A stretch of DNA of 6,240 nt from the NCBI GenBank assembly GCA_030838265.1, contig JAUTXA010000252.1, positions 1-6,240 on the forward strand, given 5' to 3'. The notes beneath the pieces were generated by a model that saw nothing but the letters and a program-made list of their open reading frames with translations, searched no databases and had not been told where the DNA came from. This stretch comes from Actinomycetota bacterium (lineage in GTDB: Bacteria; Actinomycetota; Acidimicrobiia; Acidimicrobiales; BP-101). A program made the position numbers and the translations under genes. Shown here piece after piece: positions 1 to 5,864 of the stretch; within the stretch, counting starts at the first letter, position 1, and every line of letters begins with the position of its first letter.

Positions 1-666
1 ACCAAGAACATCATCACGGTGGAGGATCCGGTCGAATATCGATTGGCCGGCATCAACCAGGTGCAGGTGAACAACAAGGCTGGGATGACGTTCGCGGCCG
101 CCCTGCGGTCGATCCTGCGGTCCGACCCGGACATCGTCCTGGTGGGCGAGATCCGGGACAAGGAGACGGCGACCATCGCCATCGAGGCCGCCTTGACGGG
201 CCACCTCGTCCTCTCGACCCTCCACACCAACGACGCCGCCACGACGCCCACTCGTCTCATCGAGATGGGTGTCGAGCCGTTCCTGGTGGCCAGCGCCCTC
301 GATTGCATCGTGGCCCAGCGCCTGGCCCGACGGCTCTGCGAGAAGTGCAAGGAGCCCTATCACGCCACCGTCGATGACCTGAAGGCGGCCGGGTGGGACC
401 TCGAAGGTGAGACGGAGCCGGCCGAGCTCTTCCGTGCCATTGGCTGCCAGGCGTGCGGCAAGACCGGGTACCGCGGCCGCTTCGCACTCCACGAGGTGAT
501 GACGGTCACCGAGGACGTCGAGCGGATGATCGTGGATCGGGAGCACGCCGAGGACATCAAGAAGATGGCGATGGCGCAAGGGATGTTGACGCTTCGCCAG
601 GTCGGCCTGATCCAAGCGACCCGTGGCTTGACGACGGTTGAGGAGATACTCAGGGTCGTGGCCTGA
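1..666 (+). CDS. pilB: Type IV pilus extension ATPase PilB, C-terminal part (5' truncated)
   Basis: This is the C-terminal 221 residues of a hexameric secretion ATPase that powers pilus assembly at the cytoplasmic face of the membrane. The reading frame is open from base 1, so the start, MshEN domain and Walker A lie upstream of the window; the GTG at 19 is internal (TVEDPVEY) and not a start. Counting from base 1, the Asp box is VEDPVEY (residues 7-13), the Walker B/catalytic glutamate segment is DIVLVGEIRD (44-53, Glu50), and the His box is GHLVLSTLHTN (67-77). A four-cysteine zinc site follows (Cys113, Cys116, Cys149, Cys152; CEKC and CQAC), ending in GYRGR. That tetracysteine element is typical of PilB/GspE extension ATPases and absent from PilT. 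GspE of type II secretion is the main alternative, but the adjacent pilT argues for a pilus. TGA 664-666 ends the gene 18 bases before the pilT start, in the same reading frame. Confidence 0.95.
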   Translation, partial: TKNIITVEDPVEYRLAGINQVQVNNKAGMTFAAALRSILRSDPDIVLVGEIRDKETATIAIEAALTGHLVLSTLHTNDAATTPTRLIEMGVEPFLVASALDCIVAQRLARRLCEKCKEPYHATVDDLKAAGWDLEGETEPAELFRAIGCQACGKTGYRGRFALHEVMTVTEDVERMIVDREHAEDIKKMAMAQGMLTLRQVGLIQATRGLTTVEEILRVVA

Positions 667-677
667 TCATCCGATAC

Positions 678-683
678 AGGAGG
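678..683 (+). promoter_or_regulatory. Shine-Dalgarno AGGAGG placed one base before the pilT ATG
   Basis: A perfect AGGAGG is followed by a single T and then the ATG at 685. Usual spacing is about 5-9 bases, so this site is too close for standard initiation. No in-frame ATG, GTG or TTG lies a short distance downstream, and the conserved protein sequence (RRLGEFLV) begins at residue 6, so the ATG itself is hard to move. Translation may depend on coupling to pilB termination 18 bases upstream. Confidence 0.5.
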
Positions 684-684
684 T

Positions 685-2301
685 ATGCAAGCTGCCTCCC
701 GCCGGCTCGGCGAGTTCCTCGTCGACCGAAAGGTCCTCTCCAGGGATGTTCTCGAAGGCCTTCTGGACCGAGAGCAGTCCGAGGGGACGAGTCTGTCCAA
801 GCTCCTCCTGGCTGAAGGGATGGTGGGCGAGAAGGACCTCGTCGCTGCCGTCGCCGCGCAGGTGGGCATTCGCTTCGTGGACTTCGACCACACGGCCGTC
901 AACCCCACCCTCGACCGGCTCATCCCGGCCGAGCTGGCCCGCCGCCACCTGGCGGTGGCAGTGGACCTGGATGGCAGCGACCTCCTCGTCGCCATGGTGG
1001 ATCCCAGCGATCGAGTCGCCGTCACCGAGATCGAGCAGGCGACCAGCTGGACGGTCGCATCCGCGATCGCGGTCCGCGGCGAGCTGCAGCGGATCGTCGG
1101 ATCCATGTACGGACCGGCCGAGTCAGCATCCATGCGACCGCCAACCGGCTCCGATGAGATCGCAGTCGATCTGCCCGCCGGGGGCGCCGAGATGGCCGGC
1201 GTGGCCTTCGACGCGCCCGTGGACAGAGGCGCCGAGCTGCACGTCAACGAGCTCCTCGAGCGAGTCGTCGACCTTGGTGGCTCTGACCTGCACCTGACAG
1301 TTGGGCTCCCTCCCAGCGTGCGGGTGCACGGCGACATCAAGCAGATGACCGAGTTCCCGGTGATGAATGGCTCGGAGATCCGCCGGATGATCTACGCCAT
1401 CCTCACCCAGAAGCAACGGGAGAAGTTCGAGAGCGAGCTCGAGCTGGACACATCGCACTCGGTGCCGGGCTTGGGCCGCTTCCGCGTCAACGTCTTCCTG
1501 CAACGCGACAGCGTCGGCTCGGTGATGCGCGTGATCCCCTTCGAGCTGGTCCCGCTGGAGAAGCTCGGCCTGCCCGAGTCGGTCAAGCAGTTCGCGGAGC
1601 AGCCTCGGGGCCTCGTGCTGGTGACCGGGCCGACCGGTTCCGGAAAGTCCACCACCTTGGCGTCGCTGGTCGACATCATCAACCGGACCAAGGCGTGTCA
1701 CATCATGACCGTCGAGGACCCGATCGAGTTCCTCCACGAGCACAAGGCCGCGGTGGTGAACCAGCGGGAGGTCGGCGAGGACACGTACAGCTTCGCGGCC
1801 GCCTTGAAGCACGTCCTGCGCCAGGACCCAGACGTCATCCTCGTCGGTGAGATGCGCGACCTGGAGACGATCTCGACGGCGCTCACTGCGGCTGAGACCG
1901 GCCACCTCGTGTTCGCCACCCTGCACACGCAGGACGCGCCGCAGTCGGTGGACCGCATCATCGACGTCTTCCCGGCCCACCAGCAGCAGCAGGTGAGGGT
2001 GCAGCTGGCTGCTTCCCTCCAGGGAATCGTGACCCAGCAGCTGGTGCCGACGCCCGGTGGCCGGGGCCGAGCGGTCGCCTGCGAGGTCCTGATCGCGACC
2101 CCCGCCATCCGCAACCTGATCCGGGACGGCAAGACCCACCAGATCTACTCGTCGATGCAGGCGGGCGGGAAGTACGGCATGCAGACGATGGACCAGTCGC
2201 TGTCGGCCCTTGTGAAGCGCAACGTCATCACCATGGAGACCGCCATCGAGCGGTGTGCCAACGAAGAGGATCTCCGCCGTCAGGTCGGCGGGGCGGTCTG
2301 A
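685..2301 (+). CDS. pilT: PilT-type retraction ATPase with N-terminal MshEN domain
   Basis: A 538-residue ATPase expected to drive pilus depolymerisation and retraction as a cytoplasmic hexamer. Residues 1-142 resemble the MshEN domain of extension ATPases, beginning RRLGEFLV, with two 24-residue repeats at 7-30 and 36-59. Residues 143-184 are a Pro/Ala/Asp-rich linker. From 185 the chain matches the whole of an ordinary PilT (about 350 residues): N-terminal PAS-like part with SDLHLTVGLPPSVRVHGD, Walker A GPTGSGKS (315-322), Asp box VEDPIEF (343-349), Walker B DVILVGEMRD (383-392, catalytic Glu389), His box GHLVFATLHT (406-415), and the PilT hallmark AIRNLIRDGK (474-483), close to the retraction motif AIRNLIRE. 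There is no tetracysteine site. Standalone PilT is about 345 residues, so the extra N-terminal domain is the oddity. The core assignment is firm; c-di-GMP binding by the N-domain is uncertain because the second repeat lacks the Arg-Leu-Gly lead. A pilU-like paralogue is the main alternative. Confidence 0.93.
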   Translation: MQAASRRLGEFLVDRKVLSRDVLEGLLDREQSEGTSLSKLLLAEGMVGEKDLVAAVAAQVGIRFVDFDHTAVNPTLDRLIPAELARRHLAVAVDLDGSDLLVAMVDPSDRVAVTEIEQATSWTVASAIAVRGELQRIVGSMYGPAESASMRPPTGSDEIAVDLPAGGAEMAGVAFDAPVDRGAELHVNELLERVVDLGGSDLHLTVGLPPSVRVHGDIKQMTEFPVMNGSEIRRMIYAILTQKQREKFESELELDTSHSVPGLGRFRVNVFLQRDSVGSVMRVIPFELVPLEKLGLPESVKQFAEQPRGLVLVTGPTGSGKSTTLASLVDIINRTKACHIMTVEDPIEFLHEHKAAVVNQREVGEDTYSFAAALKHVLRQDPDVILVGEMRDLETISTALTAAETGHLVFATLHTQDAPQSVDRIIDVFPAHQQQQVRVQLAASLQGIVTQQLVPTPGGRGRAVACEVLIATPAIRNLIRDGKTHQIYSSMQAGGKYGMQTMDQSLSALVKRNVITMETAIERCANEEDLRRQVGGAV

Positions 2302-2302
2302 G

Positions 2303-2309
2303 AGGAAAG
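2303..2309 (+). promoter_or_regulatory. Shine-Dalgarno for pilC
   Basis: The purine-rich run AGGAAAG begins 10 bases before ATG 2313, and its AGGA core ends 6 bases before the ATG. It supports ATG 2313 over the in-frame GTG at 2253, which lies within pilT and would add 20 residues unlike any PilC N-terminus. The site overlaps the pilT stop region (TGA 2299-2301), consistent with coupled translation. Confidence 0.6.
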
Positions 2310-2312
2310 CCC

Positions 2313-3527
2313 ATGGCCGACACCTACGTCTACAAGGTCCGGGACAAGGCCGGGAAGTTGCTCGAGGGCGCGCTCGAGGCCGACAGCACCACGCTCGTCG
2401 CCAACAAGCTGCGCCAGATGGGCTACGTGCCGATCGCCATCGACAAGAAGGGCGCGTCGGCCACCGGCAAGGAGCTTCACTTCCGCAAGCCGAAGGCCAA
2501 GCTGAAGGACATCGCCGTCTTCAGCCGGCAGTTCGCCACCATGATCAACTCCGGCCTCTCCCTGCTCCGGAGCCTCTACATCCTGGCCGAGCAGACCGAG
2601 AACAAGGTGCTGGCCAAGGTCATCGACGAGGTCCGGGCCGACGTCGAAAAGGGAGCCTCGCTCTCGCAGGCGATGGCTCGCCATCCGCGCGCTTTCAACC
2701 GGCTCTATGTCGCCATGGTGCGTGCCGGTGAGACGGGCGGCGTACTCGACACCGTCCTCCTCCAGCTGGCCTCGACCATCGAGAAGCAGGTCGAGCTGCG
2801 TCACAAGATCAAGTCAGCCATGACCTACCCGGTCGCCGTCTTCGGCCTGGTGGTCATGATCGTGGCCGCCATGCTCCTGTTCGTGGTCCCCATGTTCAAG
2901 AGCCTGTATGCCGACCTGGGCGGCACCCTGCCGCTGCCCACGCGGATCTTGATGTTGATGTCGACGATCATCACCAAGTTCCTGCCGGTCGTCATCGTCA
3001 TCGCGGTGCTCTGCGTCGTGGCCTTGAAGAAGTGGATCAAGACCGAGAAGGGCCGTGCGACGTGGGACACGATGAAGTTGAAGCTTCCCGTGTTCGGCAA
3101 GCTCACTCGCAAGACCGCCTTGACCCGGTTCGCCCGCACCTTTGCCGTGCTCCTTCGGTCGGGGGTGCCCATCCTCGAGGCTCTCGAGATCACGTCGGAG
3201 ACGGTCGGCAACGTCGTCGTCCAGCGGGGGGTCAAGGCCGTGCAGGACGGCGTCAAGCAAGGTGAGTCGATCGCCCGTCCTCTGGCCGACCATCCCGTGT
3301 TCCCGCCGATGGTCGTGCAGATGATGGCCGTGGGCGAGGAGACCGGCGCCCTCGACGAGATGCTCGACAAGGTCGGGGAGTTCTACGAGCAGGAGGTCGA
3401 GGCCCTGGTCAACTCCCTGACGTCCCTGCTCGAGCCCGCCCTCATCGTGGTGCTGGGCAGCACGGTCGGCGGCATGATCGTGTCACTCTACATGCCCATG
3501 TTCAACATCATCAAGCTGATCAAGTAG
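2313..3527 (+). CDS. pilC: Type IV pilus inner-membrane platform protein PilC
   Basis: A 404-residue integral membrane protein of the GspF/PilC family, which forms the platform linking the cytoplasmic ATPases to the growing pilus. It starts MADTYVYKVRDKAGKLLEG, the usual PilC N-terminal pattern, and its length is typical. Two T2SSF repeats are visible, each a helical cytoplasmic domain followed by membrane segments: the first from about residue 70 (FSRQFATMINSGLSLLRSL, then GETGGVLD) and the second from about 270 (FARTFAVLLRSGVPILEAL, then GEETGALDEML). Three hydrophobic segments lie near 171-195, 223-241 and 375-398. ATG 2313 is chosen for its Shine-Dalgarno and for the N-terminal match. It follows pilT by 11 bases and precedes the pilin by 48, so it is almost certainly in the same operon. 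GspF of type II secretion is the homologous alternative; the neighbouring pilT makes PilC far more likely. Confidence 0.95.
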   Translation: MADTYVYKVRDKAGKLLEGALEADSTTLVANKLRQMGYVPIAIDKKGASATGKELHFRKPKAKLKDIAVFSRQFATMINSGLSLLRSLYILAEQTENKVLAKVIDEVRADVEKGASLSQAMARHPRAFNRLYVAMVRAGETGGVLDTVLLQLASTIEKQVELRHKIKSAMTYPVAVFGLVVMIVAAMLLFVVPMFKSLYADLGGTLPLPTRILMLMSTIITKFLPVVIVIAVLCVVALKKWIKTEKGRATWDTMKLKLPVFGKLTRKTALTRFARTFAVLLRSGVPILEALEITSETVGNVVVQRGVKAVQDGVKQGESIARPLADHPVFPPMVVQMMAVGEETGALDEMLDKVGEFYEQEVEALVNSLTSLLEPALIVVLGSTVGGMIVSLYMPMFNIIKLIK

Positions 3528-3545
3528 CGCCCGACCGGCCTCAAC

Positions 3546-3564
3546 CGGCTTCGTCGAAGTGCCG
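3546..3564 (+). other. Possible small RNA hairpin between pilC and the pilin gene
   Basis: In the 48-base gap (3528-3575), CGG at 3546-3548 can pair with CCG at 3562-3564 and CTTC at 3549-3552 with GAAG at 3556-3559. This gives seven pairs around a GTC loop with a two-base bulge. It ends 11 bases before the pilin GTG. Such a structure could shield the pilin message from decay or modulate its translation, but it is short and may be chance in GC-rich DNA. No T-run follows, so it does not look like an intrinsic terminator. Confidence 0.25.
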
Positions 3565-3575
3565 AAGATCCAGGT

Positions 3576-4064
3576 GTGAAGTGGGTCCGGCGTGGCCCTC
3601 GCTCTGAGCGGGGGTTCTCGCTCATCGAGCTGTTGGTGGTCGTGTTGATCATCGCCGTCCTTTTGGCGATCTCCATCCCGACCTACCTGGGTGCCCGCAC
3701 GAGGGCCATGGACCGAGGCGCTCAGTCGACCGTCCGCAACGCCTTCGTGGCCGCCCGCATCTCCTACGCCGGGAGCACCAGCTACACGTCCGACACGTCA
3801 GCGATGGCGCTGATCGAGCCCAACTTGCAGTGGACCTCGACCGACCTGTCGGCAACGAGTCCCTCCCAGGCCGCGTATCTCGCGGTGTCGAGTGGCAACC
3901 AAGTCATCGTGCTCGGCGCTCGCGCCGCCAACGGTCACTGCTTCTTCATCGAGGACATCATGGCCGGGCCCAGCACCGGGACTCGCTTCTACGGCGACGC
4001 CAGCTCGCCGGCCATCTGCGCAGCCCCGGCCGTCGGTGACCCGGCTTGGTCGGGCTCGTGGTGA
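3576..4064 (+). CDS. Type IV prepilin (major-pilin-like)
   Basis: A 162-residue prepilin, the substrate of PilD and the likely pilus subunit. A 13-residue basic leader (MKWVRRGPRSERG) ends in the cleavage-site glycine. The mature chain would start FSLIELLVVVLIIAVLLAIS, with Glu at mature position 5 and Pro at mature position 22, both classic pilin residues. The hydrophobic helix N-domain is followed by a Ser/Thr-rich globular part (14 of 31 residues at 67-97). Two cysteines, Cys122 and Cys148, could form the C-terminal disulfide loop seen in many pilins. GTG 3576 is the only start codon between the in-frame pilC stop (3525-3527) and the cleavage motif; no good Shine-Dalgarno precedes it. Mature length of about 149 residues suits a major pilin. 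It is the only pilin in the window, so calling it pilA is reasonable but not proven; a minor pilin is possible. Confidence 0.9.
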   Translation: MKWVRRGPRSERGFSLIELLVVVLIIAVLLAISIPTYLGARTRAMDRGAQSTVRNAFVAARISYAGSTSYTSDTSAMALIEPNLQWTSTDLSATSPSQAAYLAVSSGNQVIVLGARAANGHCFFIEDIMAGPSTGTRFYGDASSPAICAAPAVGDPAWSGSW

Positions 4065-4069
4065 GCTGA

Positions 4070-5776
4070 TCAGGCGCGGGCCTTCTCGGCCCGGGCTTGG
4101 TCGAGCAAGCGCTGAGCCTCGGGCTGGACTGGCTTGGCCCGCAAGGACTTCTCGAAGGCCCTGATGGCCGCGTCCCAGTGGTGCTCGCTCAGCTCGAGGG
4201 TGCCGAGGTCGTCGAGGCCGCGCGTCGACCACGGGTTCCAGTGGAGCGAAGCCCGGAGACTGGCCCGGGCCGCCTGGCGGTTGCCATCGGCCAGCTGACC
4301 CTCGGCCAGCTCCTGCCACTGGGTGGCGTTGCTGGGGTCGCGGAGGGCGGCGATCCGCTGCCAGCGCCGAGCCTGCCGAACGAGGTCAGGGCGATGGCGA
4401 GTGGTCTTGGACTGGAACGTGTACACCCGGCCGACGAGGGCGGCCGTCTGGGGCCACGGCGGCAGCAGCCGCAGGGCGGCGTGGGCCCGGTCGAGGTTGA
4501 AGTCGAGCGCCGCCTCCTGGAAGTAGTACCCGCCAACGAGCAGCTGCGCGGTCAGCCCCGTCCCGATGACCGCGGCCAGGGCACGGACGACCGTGGGGAG
4601 GAGGGGACGGAGGGCTGGCCCCTCGGCCGTCGCGGCGCCGAGGGCGAGAAAGGCGAGCGGGGTGACGGCCACGTTCTGGGGCTCAACCAGATGGCCGTCG
4701 AGGATTGCCAGCCCGTAGACGAGGAGGGGAACCGAGGTGATCCGGCGCCGGACGATGGCGATCAGAAACGTCACCAGCAACGCCAGACCGGGGAGTCCCG
4801 TCGTGGTGGTGTATTCGATCAGCAGGTTGTGAGCGTCGATGAAGATCTTGTCGGGCCCGGCCCGGCCGAGGGCATAGCTGCGGAGGGGACCGGTGGCTTC
4901 GTTGTAGCGGCCGGGTCCGAACCCGACGATTGGTCGCTGGGCGATCGCCGTGCCCGCGGCTCGCCACGTCTCGAGTCGAGCCCGGTTGCCCGATGCGCCA
5001 AGGGGCTCGGCCAGGCGGCTCGACGTGCTGGCCCCACCCGCGTGCTGGGTGAGCAAGGTGCCCAACCCGATCCCGAGAACGAGGGCGACCCCGATGGCCG
5101 CCACGAACTGCTTCGGGATGAAGAAGGCGGCCACGGGCAGGGCCAGGATGGCGATGGCGAGAGGCAGCCGGCTGCCGGACACCTGGAGGCCGGCGCCGAT
5201 CCCGACGGCGTAGAGAGCCCAGGCTGGCCACCGGCCGGGCGAGCGCAGGAGGACGAGCCAGAAGGCGCCGACGAGCAGCTCGGCCAGGAAGACGGGGTTC
5301 CCGAGCAGTCCCGAGGAGCGGCGATCGAGGAGGTCGAGGCCGAGGGGCTTGAGGTCGGTGGCCATCTGGGCGATGGCCACCGCGATGTTGATGGCGGCCG
5401 CCACCAGCAGGGCCTTCTCGATGAGGGCGGGACCCTTCTCGTCGACCGAGGCACCGATGGCCCAAGCCGCCACCAGGCTGATCGAGAACAGCGCTCCCGT
5501 CCCGAGGCCGAAGGTGCCGAAAAGGGTGACGATCGGGTACCGGGCGAAGGCGGTGCACACCAGGCACCAGGCCGCGAAGGCGGCGCCGAGGACGGCAGGC
5601 CGTCGGGTGCGGGGATCGCGGACGAGCGATGCCAGGGCGGGCAGCCCCACGCCGAGCACCAAGGCCAAGGCCGCGTATCGCAGCAGCCAGGACGACGCCG
5701 CGATGGCGGTCGTGAAGAGGACGGGCAGCAACAGAGCCATGCCCGCGGCGAAGACGGTGATGGGGCTTCGACGCAC
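4070..5776 (-). CDS. O-antigen ligase/polymerase (Wzy_C) family membrane protein with TPR-like C-terminus
   Basis: A 568-residue polytopic membrane protein. About eleven to thirteen hydrophobic segments fill residues 6-243 and 327-414. Between them, at about 244-326, is a large presumably extracytoplasmic loop with the Wzy_C pattern: RARLETWR (265-272), GFGPGRY (285-291) and DAHNLLIEY (314-322, His316). Families with this pattern transfer or polymerise lipid-linked glycans (WaaL, Wzy, and PglL/PilO/TfpO pilin oligosaccharyltransferases). The tail, about 422-565, is helical and TPR-like, clearest in LGTLELSEHHWDAAIRAFEK. GTG 5776 starts the protein just before the first membrane segment; ATG at codon 13 would cut into that segment. 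No Shine-Dalgarno is present, but a TANNNT hexamer lies 8 bases upstream, suggesting a leaderless message. It is convergent with the pilin gene (5-base gap) and divergent from pilD. A role in pilin glycosylation is inferred from position alone; surface polysaccharide ligation or polymerisation is equally possible. Confidence 0.83.
   Translation of the reverse strand: MRRSPITVFAAGMALLLPVLFTTAIAASSWLLRYAALALVLGVGLPALASLVRDPRTRRPAVLGAAFAAWCLVCTAFARYPIVTLFGTFGLGTGALFSISLVAAWAIGASVDEKGPALIEKALLVAAAINIAVAIAQMATDLKPLGLDLLDRRSSGLLGNPVFLAELLVGAFWLVLLRSPGRWPAWALYAVGIGAGLQVSGSRLPLAIAILALPVAAFFIPKQFVAAIGVALVLGIGLGTLLTQHAGGASTSSRLAEPLGASGNRARLETWRAAGTAIAQRPIVGFGPGRYNEATGPLRSYALGRAGPDKIFIDAHNLLIEYTTTTGLPGLALLVTFLIAIVRRRITSVPLLVYGLAILDGHLVEPQNVAVTPLAFLALGAATAEGPALRPLLPTVVRALAAVIGTGLTAQLLVGGYYFQEAALDFNLDRAHAALRLLPPWPQTAALVGRVYTFQSKTTRHRPDLVRQARRWQRIAALRDPSNATQWQELAEGQLADGNRQAARASLRASLHWNPWSTRGLDDLGTLELSEHHWDAAIRAFEKSLRAKPVQPEAQRLLDQARAEKARA
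4077..4093. terminator. Candidate hairpin just past the pilin gene, in a convergent junction
   Basis: CGGGCC (4077-4082), a five-base TTCTC loop and GGCCCG (4088-4093) form a perfect 6-bp GC stem 12 bases after the pilin stop. It lies inside the last codons of the minus-strand gene. It could slow or stop plus-strand transcription leaving the pilus operon. There is no T-tract, so it is not a canonical intrinsic terminator, and GC-rich coding DNA produces such stems by chance. Confidence 0.3.
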
Positions 5777-5784
5777 TGCGGGGC

Positions 5785-5790
5785 AGGGTA
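5785..5790 (-). promoter_or_regulatory. -10-like TACCCT before the Wzy_C gene
   Basis: On the minus strand, TACCCT (fits TANNNT) is followed by 8 bases and then the GTG start at 5776. That spacing would place the transcript start at or close to the start codon, giving a leaderless or nearly leaderless mRNA, a common arrangement in actinobacteria. No Shine-Dalgarno is visible and no clear -35 was recognised. The hexamer is short and could be chance. Confidence 0.4.
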
Positions 5791-5852
5791 ACCGGGGGTC
5801 GGACGGAGCAGAGGGAGGGTCGGGCCTCCACCCGATGTCGAGCCTCGGCGCT

Positions 5853-5858
5853 TAGCCT
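5853..5858 (+). promoter_or_regulatory. -10-like TAGCCT before pilD
   Basis: TAGCCT (fits TANNNT) is followed by 6 bases and then GTG 5865. This is the geometry expected if transcription begins on the G of the start codon. No Shine-Dalgarno precedes the GTG, and no convincing -35 is seen. It would give pilD a promoter separate from the pilB-pilT-pilC-pilin operon. Confidence 0.45.
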
Positions 5859-5864
5859 TCACTC

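Noticed and set aside
91..102. The same 12-base string (TTCGCGGCCGCC) in pilB and at 1792-1803 in pilT
   Set aside because: It encodes the shared Phe-Ala-Ala motif of paralogous ATPases with similar codon choice, not a mobile or regulatory repeat.
638..1297. A 219-codon plus-strand frame overlapping pilB and pilT
   Set aside because: It is an out-of-frame reading of the MshEN region and linker; its Ser/Pro/Trp-rich protein has no family resemblance.
360..1340. A 326-codon minus-strand frame across the pilB/pilT boundary
   Set aside because: Ser/Arg/Thr-rich translation without domains, antisense to two well-recognised ATPase genes.
1123..2139. A 338-codon minus-strand frame within pilT
   Set aside because: Its translation is His/Leu/Arg/Asp-rich shadow sequence opposite the conserved PilT core.
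2253..2312. An upstream GTG that would lengthen PilC by 20 residues
   Set aside because: The extension lies inside pilT and is unlike PilC N-termini. ATG 2313 has a properly spaced Shine-Dalgarno.
1..4064. A type II secretion system (GspE, GspF, GspG) reading of the operon
   Set aside because: These families are homologous, but the PilT hallmark gene between pilB and pilC is specific to type IV pili, and the pilin resembles a type IV pilin with a C-terminal cysteine pair.
4097..5791. A 564-codon open frame on the plus strand opposite the Wzy_C gene
   Set aside because: Its translation is low-complexity Gly/Glu/Arg/Pro-rich with no recognisable domain, while the opposite strand encodes a clear multi-pass membrane protein with Wzy_C motifs. 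Long antisense frames are expected in GC-rich genes.
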